Below, one piece after another: positions 8,167 to 15,954 of a DNA stretch of 64,000 nt (positions are counted from its first letter, which is position 1; each line of letters begins with the position of its first letter). A model generated the notes under the pieces. It did not search any database. It had not been told where the DNA came from and saw nothing but the letters and a program-made list of their open reading frames with translations. Source of the DNA: Lachnospiraceae bacterium (GTDB lineage Bacteria > Bacillota > Clostridia > Lachnospirales > Bianqueaceae); assembly GCA_022794035.1 (NCBI GenBank), contig JAAWDX010000012.1:62001-126000 (forward strand). The letters are read 5' to 3'. Position numbers and translations under genes: made by a program.

Positions 8167-9711
8167 ATGAAACGTAATTCCGTCCTTGTTGGCACGCTTT
8201 GGCTCATGATTGCCGGCATTGTCACCCGTCTTTTAGGCTTTGTCTATCGCATTTATCTATCCGGCCTGATCGGCTCTGAAGGAATGGGACTTTATCAGCT
8301 GATTTCCCCCGTTTATTTTTTGCTGTTTACCATCTGCAGCGCCGGATGCCAAACCGCCATCTCACAGCTCGTTGCCGCTGAAAATGCCCATGGCCATACA
8401 CACAATATGAAGCGGATTCTTTGGAGCTGCTTGCTGCCTTCTACCTTTTTAGGCGTTATTCTTTGCTTTTTTACCCGTCAGTATGCGCCTTGGATCGCCT
8501 CTTCCCTGCTGCATGATGAACGGGCCGTCCAAGGCATCCGCATTCTCTGTATGGGGCTTCCTTTTTGCATCACCAGCACCTGCTTCAAAGCCTACTTCCA
8601 CGGAATTCAGCGCATGGATGTCCCCGCCATAGAGCAGGTCATCGAGCAGCTGTTTCGTATGGCCGTCATCTATTTTCTCTCACCGCTTCTATCCCATACG
8701 AATGTAGCGGAGACCTGTTCCTATGTCGTGTACGGCACCGTAGCCGGCGATCTGGTCAGCTGTCTGTACACTGTTATCGTTTATAGCTCCCATCGCCGGC
8801 ATCTCCCTGCCTCCTCGTACCGGGATCCCTTTCCTCATCTGTTAAAGCCCATTCTCCTTGTTGTCATTCCCGTAACTGGCAGCCGTCTGCTGACGCAGCT
8901 TCTGTCCACCTTTGAAAATATCATGCTGCCCACTGTCCTGCAGCATTCTGGCATGAGTAGCAGCGCTGCACTGAGTATTTACGGCGAATTCAGCGGCATG
9001 GTCATGCCGCTTATCGCCTTTCCTTCTATCATCACCGGTGCGCTTTCCTCCAATTTGCTGCCTCTGGTAGCCGGTGCTAAAGCCGGAGGAAACTATCGGC
9101 TCATCCACTTGTCCATCCATCGCTCGCTTCGTCTGACCTTCTTAATCTCCTTTCTTTTTACGGCCATCCTCGGTTCATTAGGATTGATGATCGGCGACCT
9201 TTTATATCCCGGGACGCAGGCCGGCTCTCTGCTGCAGCTCCTAGCCTTTTTCTGTCCCTTTTTCTATCTGCAGAGCACGCTGGGCGGCCTGCTCAACGGC
9301 TCCGGCCTTCAAAACCAAGTATTCCTCTATCAGCTGCTGGCAAGCGGTCTGCGCATTTTTATCTTACTCACCTTCGGTCCACACTATGGCTTCTCCGCTT
9401 TTCTCTTAGGCATGCTCACCAGCTTGGTTCTTTCCAGCATACTAAGCCTTTGGAAAATCCTCTCCACCTATCATATGAAGCTTTCTTTACTCAAGGGTCT
9501 GGGCCTTCCGCTGCTCTCAGGCCTCGCCACCTTTCTCCTGCTGCGCTGGGCAGCCCACTCCCCCGCTTTTCACCTGCAAAGCAGTCTGCCCGCCCTCCTG
9601 CTTGCCTGTTTCACCGGCTGTCTGATTTATCTCAGTGCGCTTTGCCTCTCTGGAAGCCTAACAAAAAAGGACCTTCAAGAGGTCCTTAAACTGGTGAAGC
9701 ATAAAACATAA
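8167..9711 (+). CDS. spoVB: SpoVB/MurJ-like polysaccharide (lipid II) flippase family protein
   Basis: A 514-residue polytopic membrane protein of the MVF/MATE-like superfamily with about 14 hydrophobic segments. The N-terminus (LWLMIAGIVTRLLGFVYRIY, then LSGLIGSEGMGLYQL) is typical of stage V sporulation protein B and related flippases that move lipid-linked cell-wall precursors across the membrane. CACAGGGGG precedes the ATG. The gene stands alone on the plus strand and its last 26 bases overlap the end of convergent metA. Whether it acts in sporulation or in vegetative wall synthesis cannot be told from sequence. Confidence 0.88.
   Translation: MKRNSVLVGTLWLMIAGIVTRLLGFVYRIYLSGLIGSEGMGLYQLISPVYFLLFTICSAGCQTAISQLVAAENAHGHTHNMKRILWSCLLPSTFLGVILCFFTRQYAPWIASSLLHDERAVQGIRILCMGLPFCITSTCFKAYFHGIQRMDVPAIEQVIEQLFRMAVIYFLSPLLSHTNVAETCSYVVYGTVAGDLVSCLYTVIVYSSHRRHLPASSYRDPFPHLLKPILLVVIPVTGSRLLTQLLSTFENIMLPTVLQHSGMSSSAALSIYGEFSGMVMPLIAFPSIITGALSSNLLPLVAGAKAGGNYRLIHLSIHRSLRLTFLISFLFTAILGSLGLMIGDLLYPGTQAGSLLQLLAFFCPFFYLQSTLGGLLNGSGLQNQVFLYQLLASGLRIFILLTFGPHYGFSAFLLGMLTSLVLSSILSLWKILSTYHMKLSLLKGLGLPLLSGLATFLLLRWAAHSPAFHLQSSLPALLLACFTGCLIYLSALCLSGSLTKKDLQEVLKLVKHKT
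9663..9688 (-). terminator. metA terminator embedded in the 3' end of the spoVB-like gene
   Basis: On the minus strand the metA stop TAA opens a hairpin AAGGACCT/AGGTCCTT with loop CTTGA, followed by a T run. The whole structure is coding sequence of the opposite-strand flippase gene. Confidence 0.8.
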
Positions 9712-10561
9712 GCCAGTTATTAAACAATGTTTCCGAATGTCTGTCCCATATGCTTACGGGTGCCCTCTGCGCATCATCCTCCGGAAAATAATGATACGGA
9801 AGCGCAATCGGCAGCCCCTTGCCCAGATCCCGCCTGTATTCCTGTGCCAGTGTATCCGCCTCATACTCTGAATGGCCTGTCACAAACACATAGCGCCGTT
9901 TTTCATCCAAAAGCAAATACACGCCCGCCAGCGGAGATTCCGCCACAAGCTGCAGCTCCTGCACCCTTTCCACATCCTCTTTTGCCGTATACGTATGCCG
10001 GGAATGCGGCGCCGGAAACGGATCTTCCATATCCTGTGTCAGCAGGCCTGCCGTCACAACCCGGTGCGGATAGATACCAAACTGCTTCTCCGGCAAGGAT
10101 CGTTTAGGAATCCCATAATGATAATAGAGCCCTGCCTGCGCCCCCCAGCAAATATGCAGCACCGAACGCACATGCGTCTCGCTCCAGGCCATCATCTGCG
10201 TCAGCTCCTCCCAGTACGCCACCTCTTCAAAGTCCATATGCTCCACCGGCGCCCCTGTGATAATCAGTCCGTCCCAGTCCTCCTGCCTGACCTGTGAAAA
10301 TGTCTTATAATGCACTTTTAAATGCTCCGGATCCACATGCGTCGAGGCATAGGACTCCGTCGTCAAAAGCACCGCCTCTACAACAGGTTTTGCCGCCGCG
10401 AGGCGCCTCAAAAGCTGCCGCTCCGTTTGCTGCTTAAGCGGCATTAGATTTAAAATCAAAACGCGCAGCCGCTTCCCGCCATCCTCCGGCTCTATCATCC
10501 GCCAGCCTTCCTTTTCCAGCTCCTCTATAGCCGGCAAGCCGGCAAGTTTGACCAATCCCAT
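9686..10561 (-). CDS. metA: Homoserine O-acetyltransferase, MetA family
   Basis: Activates homoserine in methionine biosynthesis. A class I glutamine-amidotransferase-like fold with nucleophile Cys in HICWGAQAGLYYHYGI and the catalytic His-Glu pair in VTGHSEYE. Where E. coli has glycine 111 (TGAPLG), this protein has glutamate (TGAPVEHMDF); that residue is reported to favour acetyl-CoA over succinyl-CoA, so acetylation is predicted. Start ATG 10561 is preferred because the LPA motif then falls at residue 9, as in E. coli MetA; a GTG at 10570 is an alternative. It lies 58 bases after the racemase of the Van-like cluster and may be co-transcribed with it. Confidence 0.93.
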   Translation of the reverse strand: MGLVKLAGLPAIEELEKEGWRMIEPEDGGKRLRVLILNLMPLKQQTERQLLRRLAAAKPVVEAVLLTTESYASTHVDPEHLKVHYKTFSQVRQEDWDGLIITGAPVEHMDFEEVAYWEELTQMMAWSETHVRSVLHICWGAQAGLYYHYGIPKRSLPEKQFGIYPHRVVTAGLLTQDMEDPFPAPHSRHTYTAKEDVERVQELQLVAESPLAGVYLLLDEKRRYVFVTGHSEYEADTLAQEYRRDLGKGLPIALPYHYFPEDDAQRAPVSIWDRHSETLFNNWLMFYASPV

Positions 10562-10628
10562 GCTCTTCACCTGATTCCTTCATAATCTGGTAAAAGTTTA
10601 CACGAAACAGCCGCATTCGTCAAGCCTG

Positions 10629-11747
10629 TCAGACTATGATTCTTGTCAGGCGCGCGCCCAGCTGGCTCAGTATCTCATTGCTGATCGTCCCTGCCTGCTG
10701 CGCAAGATCGCAGACTGAAATCCTCTCCTCGCCCATGCTGCCAATCAGCGTAGCCGTATCGCCTGCCTGCACCTGCGGGATATCCGTCACATCCACCATC
10801 ATTTGATCCATACAGATCCGCCCTGCAATGGGCGCCCTTTTTCCGCCCAAAAGCACCGCTCCTTTGCCGCCGGAAAGCGCTCTCGGATATCCGTCAGCAT
10901 ATCCAATCGTCAGTGTAGCCAGCCTCATATCCCGCTCCGCTGACAGATCTAGCCCGTACCCGGCTCCTTCTCCCTTATATATCCTGCGGACGCTTGCCAC
11001 CTTAGCCTTAAGACTCAGCACCGGCTGCAGATGCCGTCCCCAGTTTTCTGTATCCTTTTTCGTACTGAGCACCCCATAAAGCGCAATGCCTACCCGGGCA
11101 TACTCTTCTGCCAGCTCCGGATAGAGCAGCACGCTATAGCTTGACTGCATATGCAGCTTCGGCCGCCTGCATCCTCTTTGCTCCAGTGTCTTCACCACCT
11201 CATAAAACCGCTCTGCCTGTTCTCTGGTATACTGCTGATCCTGCCAAAGAAGCGAGTCGTCCGTGCATAGATGCGTCATCATGCCATCAATCACTAGGGA
11301 TTCACTTTGAAACATCCGTACGATCTGCTCGATGTTTTCGCTGCGCTCACCCAAACGGTGCATCCCCGTATCAATCCCAATATGGACATGCAGTTTTTTT
11401 CTGTATTGCTCCAATTGCTCTGCATAGGCAGCATCTACTACCATTTGTGTCAGGTGGTATTTTCTCAGCTTATCCGCCAGCTCCGGCTCCGTATAGCCCA
11501 AGATCAGAATTTCCCCCTTGATGCCTGCCTTTCTCAGCTCGATTGCTTCCGCCAAACAGGCAACGGCATACGCCTCTATCCCCATCCGGCTCAGCTTTTT
11601 TGCCAGCAAGACCGCCCCATGCCCATAGGCATTGGCTTTCAATACCGGCATCAGCTGGCAGCGTGCCGGCAGTCTGCGCCGCAGCGTCTCTACATTATGC
11701 TGCAGCGCGCTTTCTTTCAGTTCAATCCACGCTCTCTCTTTATTCAA
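10629..11747 (-). CDS. Alanine/serine racemase, racemase half of a split VanT
   Basis: A 372-residue fold-type III PLP racemase: PLP lysine at about 37 (VLKANAYGHG), the GYGLDL segment with the second catalytic tyrosine, and RICMDQMMVDV. It opens with TTG at 11747, overlapping the end of the upstream membrane ORF by 8 bases. In VanT of VanC/VanG-type clusters an acyltransferase-like membrane domain and this racemase domain form one protein of about 700 residues (about 711 when summed here). The VanL cluster is a known precedent for separate membrane and racemase genes. In this context D-serine supply is likely, but it could equally serve as the cell's alanine racemase. The frame junction is an A6 tract. 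Confidence 0.85.
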   Translation of the reverse strand: MNKERAWIELKESALQHNVETLRRRLPARCQLMPVLKANAYGHGAVLLAKKLSRMGIEAYAVACLAEAIELRKAGIKGEILILGYTEPELADKLRKYHLTQMVVDAAYAEQLEQYRKKLHVHIGIDTGMHRLGERSENIEQIVRMFQSESLVIDGMMTHLCTDDSLLWQDQQYTREQAERFYEVVKTLEQRGCRRPKLHMQSSYSVLLYPELAEEYARVGIALYGVLSTKKDTENWGRHLQPVLSLKAKVASVRRIYKGEGAGYGLDLSAERDMRLATLTIGYADGYPRALSGGKGAVLLGGKRAPIAGRICMDQMMVDVTDIPQVQAGDTATLIGSMGEERISVCDLAQQAGTISNEILSQLGARLTRIIV

Positions 11748-12759
11748 GTTTTTTCCCCGCCCTTCTATATTGGCTGATCAAAGCTCCTCCATATGCCGCA
11801 ATCAATGACAGACAGCTTACCGCCACATAATGCAGCAGGCTATTGTCAATCCACAGCGCATGCGCATGCAGCAGCTTGGCCAGCGCCCGCACCAAAACAA
11901 TGCCCAGCGGATGCAGCAGGTAGAGGCCTGTTGCCGCTGTCCTTGTCAGCTTAGCGCTCCCCTGATTTTTGGATACAAGCAGCTGATACAGAAGCGCCAT
12001 CACAGGAACCAGCATCACATACATACTGTCATGCCTCTGCCATTTGAGATACCGCAGCGCAAAGGCCTCTGCCGTGAGCAGCACAAAGAAAAAAAGCAGC
12101 GCACTGAGCTGTTTTGGCGGCTGGCCGCCCTCCCTATGACCTGCGGCTGCTCCCATAAATAAAAAGAGAGGCGCGTAAAAGAATCCATTTCGAGTGTAGG
12201 AGAAGATCTGAAAAAGCCGCTCGTAAACGGCCTCTAAAAAAGGAATGCTCTGCGTCAGGCCATAGTAGCTGTCTCCCAGCAGCCCGACGAGATATAGAAC
12301 TAGGACGGCCCTGCCGACACCCTGTATGCTTAGGAACCGCCGAAGGATGCTGAGTATGCAGAGTCCTATAAGGCAGGCCGGGAAATACCACAGATGATAG
12401 AAGGTACCGTCAAAGAAAAGCATGCGCAGCCAAGACCCGATGCCGCCTCCCTGCCAATAGCCTGCGTGCAGTGAAACCGGCAGATACAGCAGCGTGACGG
12501 CAGCGTACATCAGCAGCAGCTTGCGCATATATGCTGCCAGATGCGCTTCTGCCCCTGCGCGGCGTTCTAGCATGCCAGCGACCACGAACTGCCCGGTGAT
12601 CATAAAGAAAAAAGGAACGGCCACGCGGGCCAGCACTCTGGTCAGAAAAAAATCTGCCTCGCTGCTCCAGCCTGCAAGTGGCGAAGTGTGGATGGCGACC
12701 ACCAGCAGTGCGGCTACGATCCTGAATCCGTCCAGCACCGCTGTTTTTTTAGCCTGCAT
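11740..12759 (-). CDS. Acyltransferase-3 membrane protein, membrane half of a split VanT
   Basis: A 339-residue integral membrane protein of the acyltransferase-3 family: VLDGFRIVAALLVVAIHTSP at the start, RVAVPFFFMITGQF, then about ten hydrophobic segments. It corresponds to the N-terminal domain of the membrane serine racemase VanT, thought to help serine uptake. The longer frame to 12831 is rejected: AAGGACGG precedes ATG 12759, which overlaps the VanXY stop by 11 bases. It ends RRAGKKLE at TAA 11742-11740, directly after AAAAAAC. Removing one A from that tract would join it in frame to the racemase. Confidence 0.85.
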   Translation of the reverse strand: MQAKKTAVLDGFRIVAALLVVAIHTSPLAGWSSEADFFLTRVLARVAVPFFFMITGQFVVAGMLERRAGAEAHLAAYMRKLLLMYAAVTLLYLPVSLHAGYWQGGGIGSWLRMLFFDGTFYHLWYFPACLIGLCILSILRRFLSIQGVGRAVLVLYLVGLLGDSYYGLTQSIPFLEAVYERLFQIFSYTRNGFFYAPLFLFMGAAAGHREGGQPPKQLSALLFFFVLLTAEAFALRYLKWQRHDSMYVMLVPVMALLYQLLVSKNQGSAKLTRTAATGLYLLHPLGIVLVRALAKLLHAHALWIDNSLLHYVAVSCLSLIAAYGGALISQYRRAGKKLE

Positions 12760-13510
12760 CTGTTTCCGTCCTTTTCCACTGCGTGATAACAAATCCATCC
12801 ACATTATTTCCCGAGACAGAATACGGCGCATCCACCGTAATCTCCCTTTGATCTACCTGCTCTGCCGGCAGATATGAGATCTGTATGCTTTGATGCTTTT
12901 GATGAATCTCATATGGATTCTTTCCATGAGCAAACTGCTTGATCCAGTCAGTATATTCCTCCAGCGTCAGCCCCTTCTCCTGCATAAGACCTGCATGCGG
13001 CACCCCCACATAGCGAAAGTGCCATGGCTCATGCGCAATCCCCGTCACCGCCTCCTTGCCGGCCGGATAGCGCTCAATAAATCCATATTCCGGCGCATGC
13101 TCCCGAAGCTGCTGACAGCGCCCTTCATAGGGAAAATCCGGCCGAATCAAATTGATCGGATCCTCTTTACGGCCAAGGTCAATCGCCAGCCCCGTCTGGT
13201 GCTCGCTGTGGCCCGGCAGCGCTACATACTGCTCCGTAAACGCTGCCCCATGTTCCTTCAGCGACTCCTCCCAGAGCAGCTGCTGCTCCTTTTGAGAGCG
13301 CCAGGCGCTAACCACTGTAATGTCCTGCTCTCCCTCCACGGCCTCCATAAGCTGGGATAGAAAATTGCCGGCGCGCCGCTGCAGCAGCATATCGTCCTCT
13401 CCTTTCAGCGGCGCCAGCATCGCTGCCCCTCGCCCGCGGCAGGCATGTGCCGCATTGACCAGAATCAAATCTCCTTCGCATACGTCTTTTCTGTTTAATA
13501 TAATTTTCAT
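12749..13510 (-). CDS. vanXY: VanXY/VanY-type D,D-peptidase
   Basis: A 253-residue zinc peptidase of the VanY/VanX group. The metal and catalytic motifs are present: SEHQTGLAIDLG (His and Asp ligands) and EPWHFRYVG (catalytic Glu and ligand His). There is no signal peptide or membrane anchor, which fits the cytoplasmic VanXY type that cleaves D-Ala-D-Ala dipeptide and pentapeptide ends so that D-Ala-D-Ser replaces them. It overlaps the ligase stop by 4 bases and the membrane ORF by 11, so all are translated as one operon. Confidence 0.88.
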   Translation of the reverse strand: MKIILNRKDVCEGDLILVNAAHACRGRGAAMLAPLKGEDDMLLQRRAGNFLSQLMEAVEGEQDITVVSAWRSQKEQQLLWEESLKEHGAAFTEQYVALPGHSEHQTGLAIDLGRKEDPINLIRPDFPYEGRCQQLREHAPEYGFIERYPAGKEAVTGIAHEPWHFRYVGVPHAGLMQEKGLTLEEYTDWIKQFAHGKNPYEIHQKHQSIQISYLPAEQVDQREITVDAPYSVSGNNVDGFVITQWKRTETDAG

Positions 13511-14571
13511 CTGTTTACCTCCTGCTGCAGCACTCTATCTACCATTTTCTGAAAGCTCATTCCTGCCGCCCTCATCATATTGGGATACCGGCTATGCTCC
13601 GTAAATCCGGGAATCGTGTTCACTTCATTAAATACGATCTCCTTTTGGGGCGTGATAAACATATCCACCCTTGCAAACCCTGCGCACCCCAGCCTTTCAT
13701 ATATTTCCTTTGCCGTCTTTTTGACTTGTTCCTTCATCTCTGCCTCGATTCTGGCTGGGACATGGATACGCGCTGTCTCCAGCGTATATTTTTCTGCATA
13801 ATCAAAAAAGTCGTCTGATCCCTCTTTTTTTGAAAGCTCGATTTCGTCGATTTCTCCCATCACCAGAGCATTGCCGCTGCCTAAAACCGCGCAACCTACC
13901 TCAAAGCCCTCTATGTTTTCCTCGATCATCACCTCATCGTCATAGACAAAAGCCTTCTCCATTCCCCGAATGAGCTGCTCCTGATTTAGGGCCTTTGTAA
14001 TCCCATAGGAAGAACCTGCCTTAACCGGCTTTACATAAATGGGATACCCGATTTGATCAGCCCATGCCAGCGCTGCGTCTGCCTCGCTTTCCTTTCTCTG
14101 AAACACCCGTGCCCGCGGCACAGAGATGCCGCCGAGCGAAACCAGCTGGTGTGCTCTGTATTTATCCATGCACAGCGCGGATGCGAGAACGCCGCAGCCA
14201 ATTACAGGAATTCCCATCATCTGCAGCAACCCCTGTATGCTGCCATCCTCGCCGTTTTTTCCATGCAGCACCGGAAACGCGGCATCTGCTTCTATTCTTC
14301 TTAGCCTATCGCCCTGCTGAAGCCAAATGCTGCGCTCGCCAGGCCTCAACAATACTTCTGTGCAGTCCTCATCATTCTGCCACCGATCCTCTTTGATTTT
14401 TTCTATGCTGCCAGTAAAATGCAGCCACCTCCCCTCTTCAGTAATGCCAATCAAAACGGGCTCATATTGACTGCGGTCTACTGCCTGTATCACTGAATAA
14501 GCAGACTGCAATGAAACGCCGTATTCAGAGGAAGCTCCGCCAAAGAACACTAAAATTGTATATTTTTTCAT
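13507..14571 (-). CDS. vanG: VanG-type D-alanine-D-serine ligase
   Basis: A 354-residue ATP-grasp ligase. N-terminal FFGGASSEYGVSLQSAYSVI, FPVLHGKNGEDGSIQGL, and ALCMDKYRAHQLVSLGGI are shared with VanG as I recall it. The selectivity segment reads DYAEKYTLETARIHVPARI, very close to the VanG form, and the C-terminus has FNEVNTIPGFTEHSRYPNMM. These and the VanXY and VanT-like neighbours favour D-Ala-D-Ser synthesis over a housekeeping D-Ala-D-Ala ligase. No vanR/vanS or VanU-type regulator is nearby, so the cluster may be constitutive, regulated elsewhere, or cryptic. Such VanG-like operons occur in clostridia that remain vancomycin-sensitive. Confidence 0.87.
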   Translation of the reverse strand: MKKYTILVFFGGASSEYGVSLQSAYSVIQAVDRSQYEPVLIGITEEGRWLHFTGSIEKIKEDRWQNDEDCTEVLLRPGERSIWLQQGDRLRRIEADAAFPVLHGKNGEDGSIQGLLQMMGIPVIGCGVLASALCMDKYRAHQLVSLGGISVPRARVFQRKESEADAALAWADQIGYPIYVKPVKAGSSYGITKALNQEQLIRGMEKAFVYDDEVMIEENIEGFEVGCAVLGSGNALVMGEIDEIELSKKEGSDDFFDYAEKYTLETARIHVPARIEAEMKEQVKKTAKEIYERLGCAGFARVDMFITPQKEIVFNEVNTIPGFTEHSRYPNMMRAAGMSFQKMVDRVLQQEVNR

Positions 14572-14605
14572 ATTGGGATGATCCTTTCCTAAAGTTTTTT
14601 ACCAT

Positions 14606-14655
14606 GACAAAAACACCTTGTCTTACTACAGTAATTGTAGCAAAACAAGGTGTTT
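14606..14655 (-). terminator. Terminator or attenuator between the VOC gene and the Van-like cluster
   Basis: On the minus strand AAACACCTTGT pairs with ACAAGGTGTTT, followed by more T. A second small stem CTACA/TGTAG sits in the loop. It lies in the 112-base gap ahead of the ligase, where no convincing sigma-A promoter was seen, so read-through control of the cluster is possible. Confidence 0.7.
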
Positions 14656-14683
14656 GATGTGTTTAGTTTTCCTTCAGGAAATC

Positions 14684-15100
14684 CTAAGAATTTATGATGA
14701 ATTCTGCAAAGGCCCTGTCAGCCATACAGGCAAAACAGACCTTACTTCCGCCTAGGGCAACAGCCGGGATCTCTTTGGTATATAGCTTTCCCAGCTTCTG
14801 CTTTCGGAACCATGCGGCAAAATCAGCAATGCCGCGGGCGTCAAAGCAAATATGCTGAAGCCCCTCCGGCCAGTTTTTCATCGTGGAATCGGTTAATGGC
14901 TCGATGAGCTCAATCCGAAGGCCTTGCCCTCTCTTTTCCAGAAACTGAATCCGGTTATGCTGCACAGGATCTGTCAGCAGCTCTCCCTGCTCAATAAAGC
15001 CTAAAGCCTGATAAATTTCGCTGGAGCGCTTCAGATTATGGGTAACATATCCGATATGATGCACTGGCAGGCTGACGCTTTGCTTCTCCCTATCCATCAT
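14684..15100 (-). CDS. VOC/glyoxalase superfamily protein
   Basis: A single-domain, 138-residue vicinal-oxygen-chelate protein: VHHIGYVTHNL carries the first metal-ligand histidine, LRIELIEPL the second-strand glutamate, and GLQHICFDARGI a later histidine. It resembles methylmalonyl-CoA epimerase or lactoylglutathione-lyase-like members, but the substrate cannot be assigned. ATG 15100 overlaps the stop of the upstream oxidoreductase by 4 bases; a start at 15115 is also open. Last gene of the TPR-oxidoreductase-VOC operon. Confidence 0.75.
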   Translation of the reverse strand: MMDREKQSVSLPVHHIGYVTHNLKRSSEIYQALGFIEQGELLTDPVQHNRIQFLEKRGQGLRIELIEPLTDSTMKNWPEGLQHICFDARGIADFAAWFRKQKLGKLYTKEIPAVALGGSKVCFACMADRAFAEFIINS

Positions 15101-15954
15101 GCGATCGTCACCCATTTGCCGGGAACCTGTTCCGCCTGCCGGGCGGCCTCCAAAATCTTTGCAATCTCAAGGGTCTCTTCCTGATCAACAGGGACTTTTC
15201 CTGTTTCAAAAAACCGGAGAATTTCTAAGAGAAGCCGTTCAAACATCTCCTCGGCACCAAGGAATGTTTTCACCTCTCCATCTCTGTATTTGATGCTGGT
15301 TACAAAATCGCCGCCGTCCAAAAGACTCATCAGGCCCAGTTTGCCGTTTTCAAATTCCACCGTAAAATGAAAGGCCGACTCTGTCCGCTGTCCCTGAATG
15401 CGCAGCGCTTTGCTTTTCAGCACGCGGACCATGGGCTCTGCCTGATGAATCAGATAATTCTCCGGCTTGCCCGGGCCGCTAAGCACGATCATCTCTGCTT
15501 CCTTCTCCGGCAGTGCCATGCATTCTTTTGAAAAACGCAGCGCTGAGCTGGACCACATGGGTGTATGGTGCTCCTGCGCTAAGGCAAACAGATCCCGGGC
15601 GATTTGCGCTGTAGGAGCAAAGGTCTTATCAACATATACCCTTTTTCCGCTGCGCAGTGCTTCTTGGCATAAGCTCCAATGCATCTGCGGATGATCTGGT
15701 GAAAGCACCATGATATAATCGCTTTTCTGAATCAGCTCCGCTATGGTTTCGCAGCGCTGTATCTGCATATCCGCACACCACTGCTGCGTAGATCTGCCGC
15801 CACTTGGAGCATCCATTTGAGCATAGGCGTATGCGGCCTCACAGCACCCGTTTGACAGCTGATGAATCCACTGTGGGTAGTGATTAGCATGCCATTCATC
15901 CAAATAATAATCGATCAATCCGATTGCTTTGATTCCCTGCTGGTTGCTGGTCAT
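15097..15954 (-). CDS. Gfo/Idh/MocA-like oxidoreductase
   Basis: A 285-residue protein with a dinucleotide-binding N-terminal half (GIKAIGLIDYYLDEWHANHY in place of the usual GxGxxG loop), SDYIMVLSPDHPQMHW, and the family hallmark RVYVDKTFAPT with its conserved lysine. The C-terminal half is the beta-sheet substrate domain. The glycine-rich loop is weak, so cofactor binding may be altered. It overlaps the TPR gene by 4 bases and the VOC gene by 4 bases. Substrate unknown; sugar or sugar-acid oxidation is the family norm. Confidence 0.75.
   Translation of the reverse strand: MTSNQQGIKAIGLIDYYLDEWHANHYPQWIHQLSNGCCEAAYAYAQMDAPSGGRSTQQWCADMQIQRCETIAELIQKSDYIMVLSPDHPQMHWSLCQEALRSGKRVYVDKTFAPTAQIARDLFALAQEHHTPMWSSSALRFSKECMALPEKEAEMIVLSGPGKPENYLIHQAEPMVRVLKSKALRIQGQRTESAFHFTVEFENGKLGLMSLLDGGDFVTSIKYRDGEVKTFLGAEEMFERLLLEILRFFETGKVPVDQEETLEIAKILEAARQAEQVPGKWVTIA

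Noticed and set aside
13507..14571. Ligase as a plain housekeeping D-Ala-D-Ala ligase
   Set aside because: The selectivity segment, the VanXY overlap and the VanT-like neighbours fit the VanG type better, although only phylogeny would settle it.
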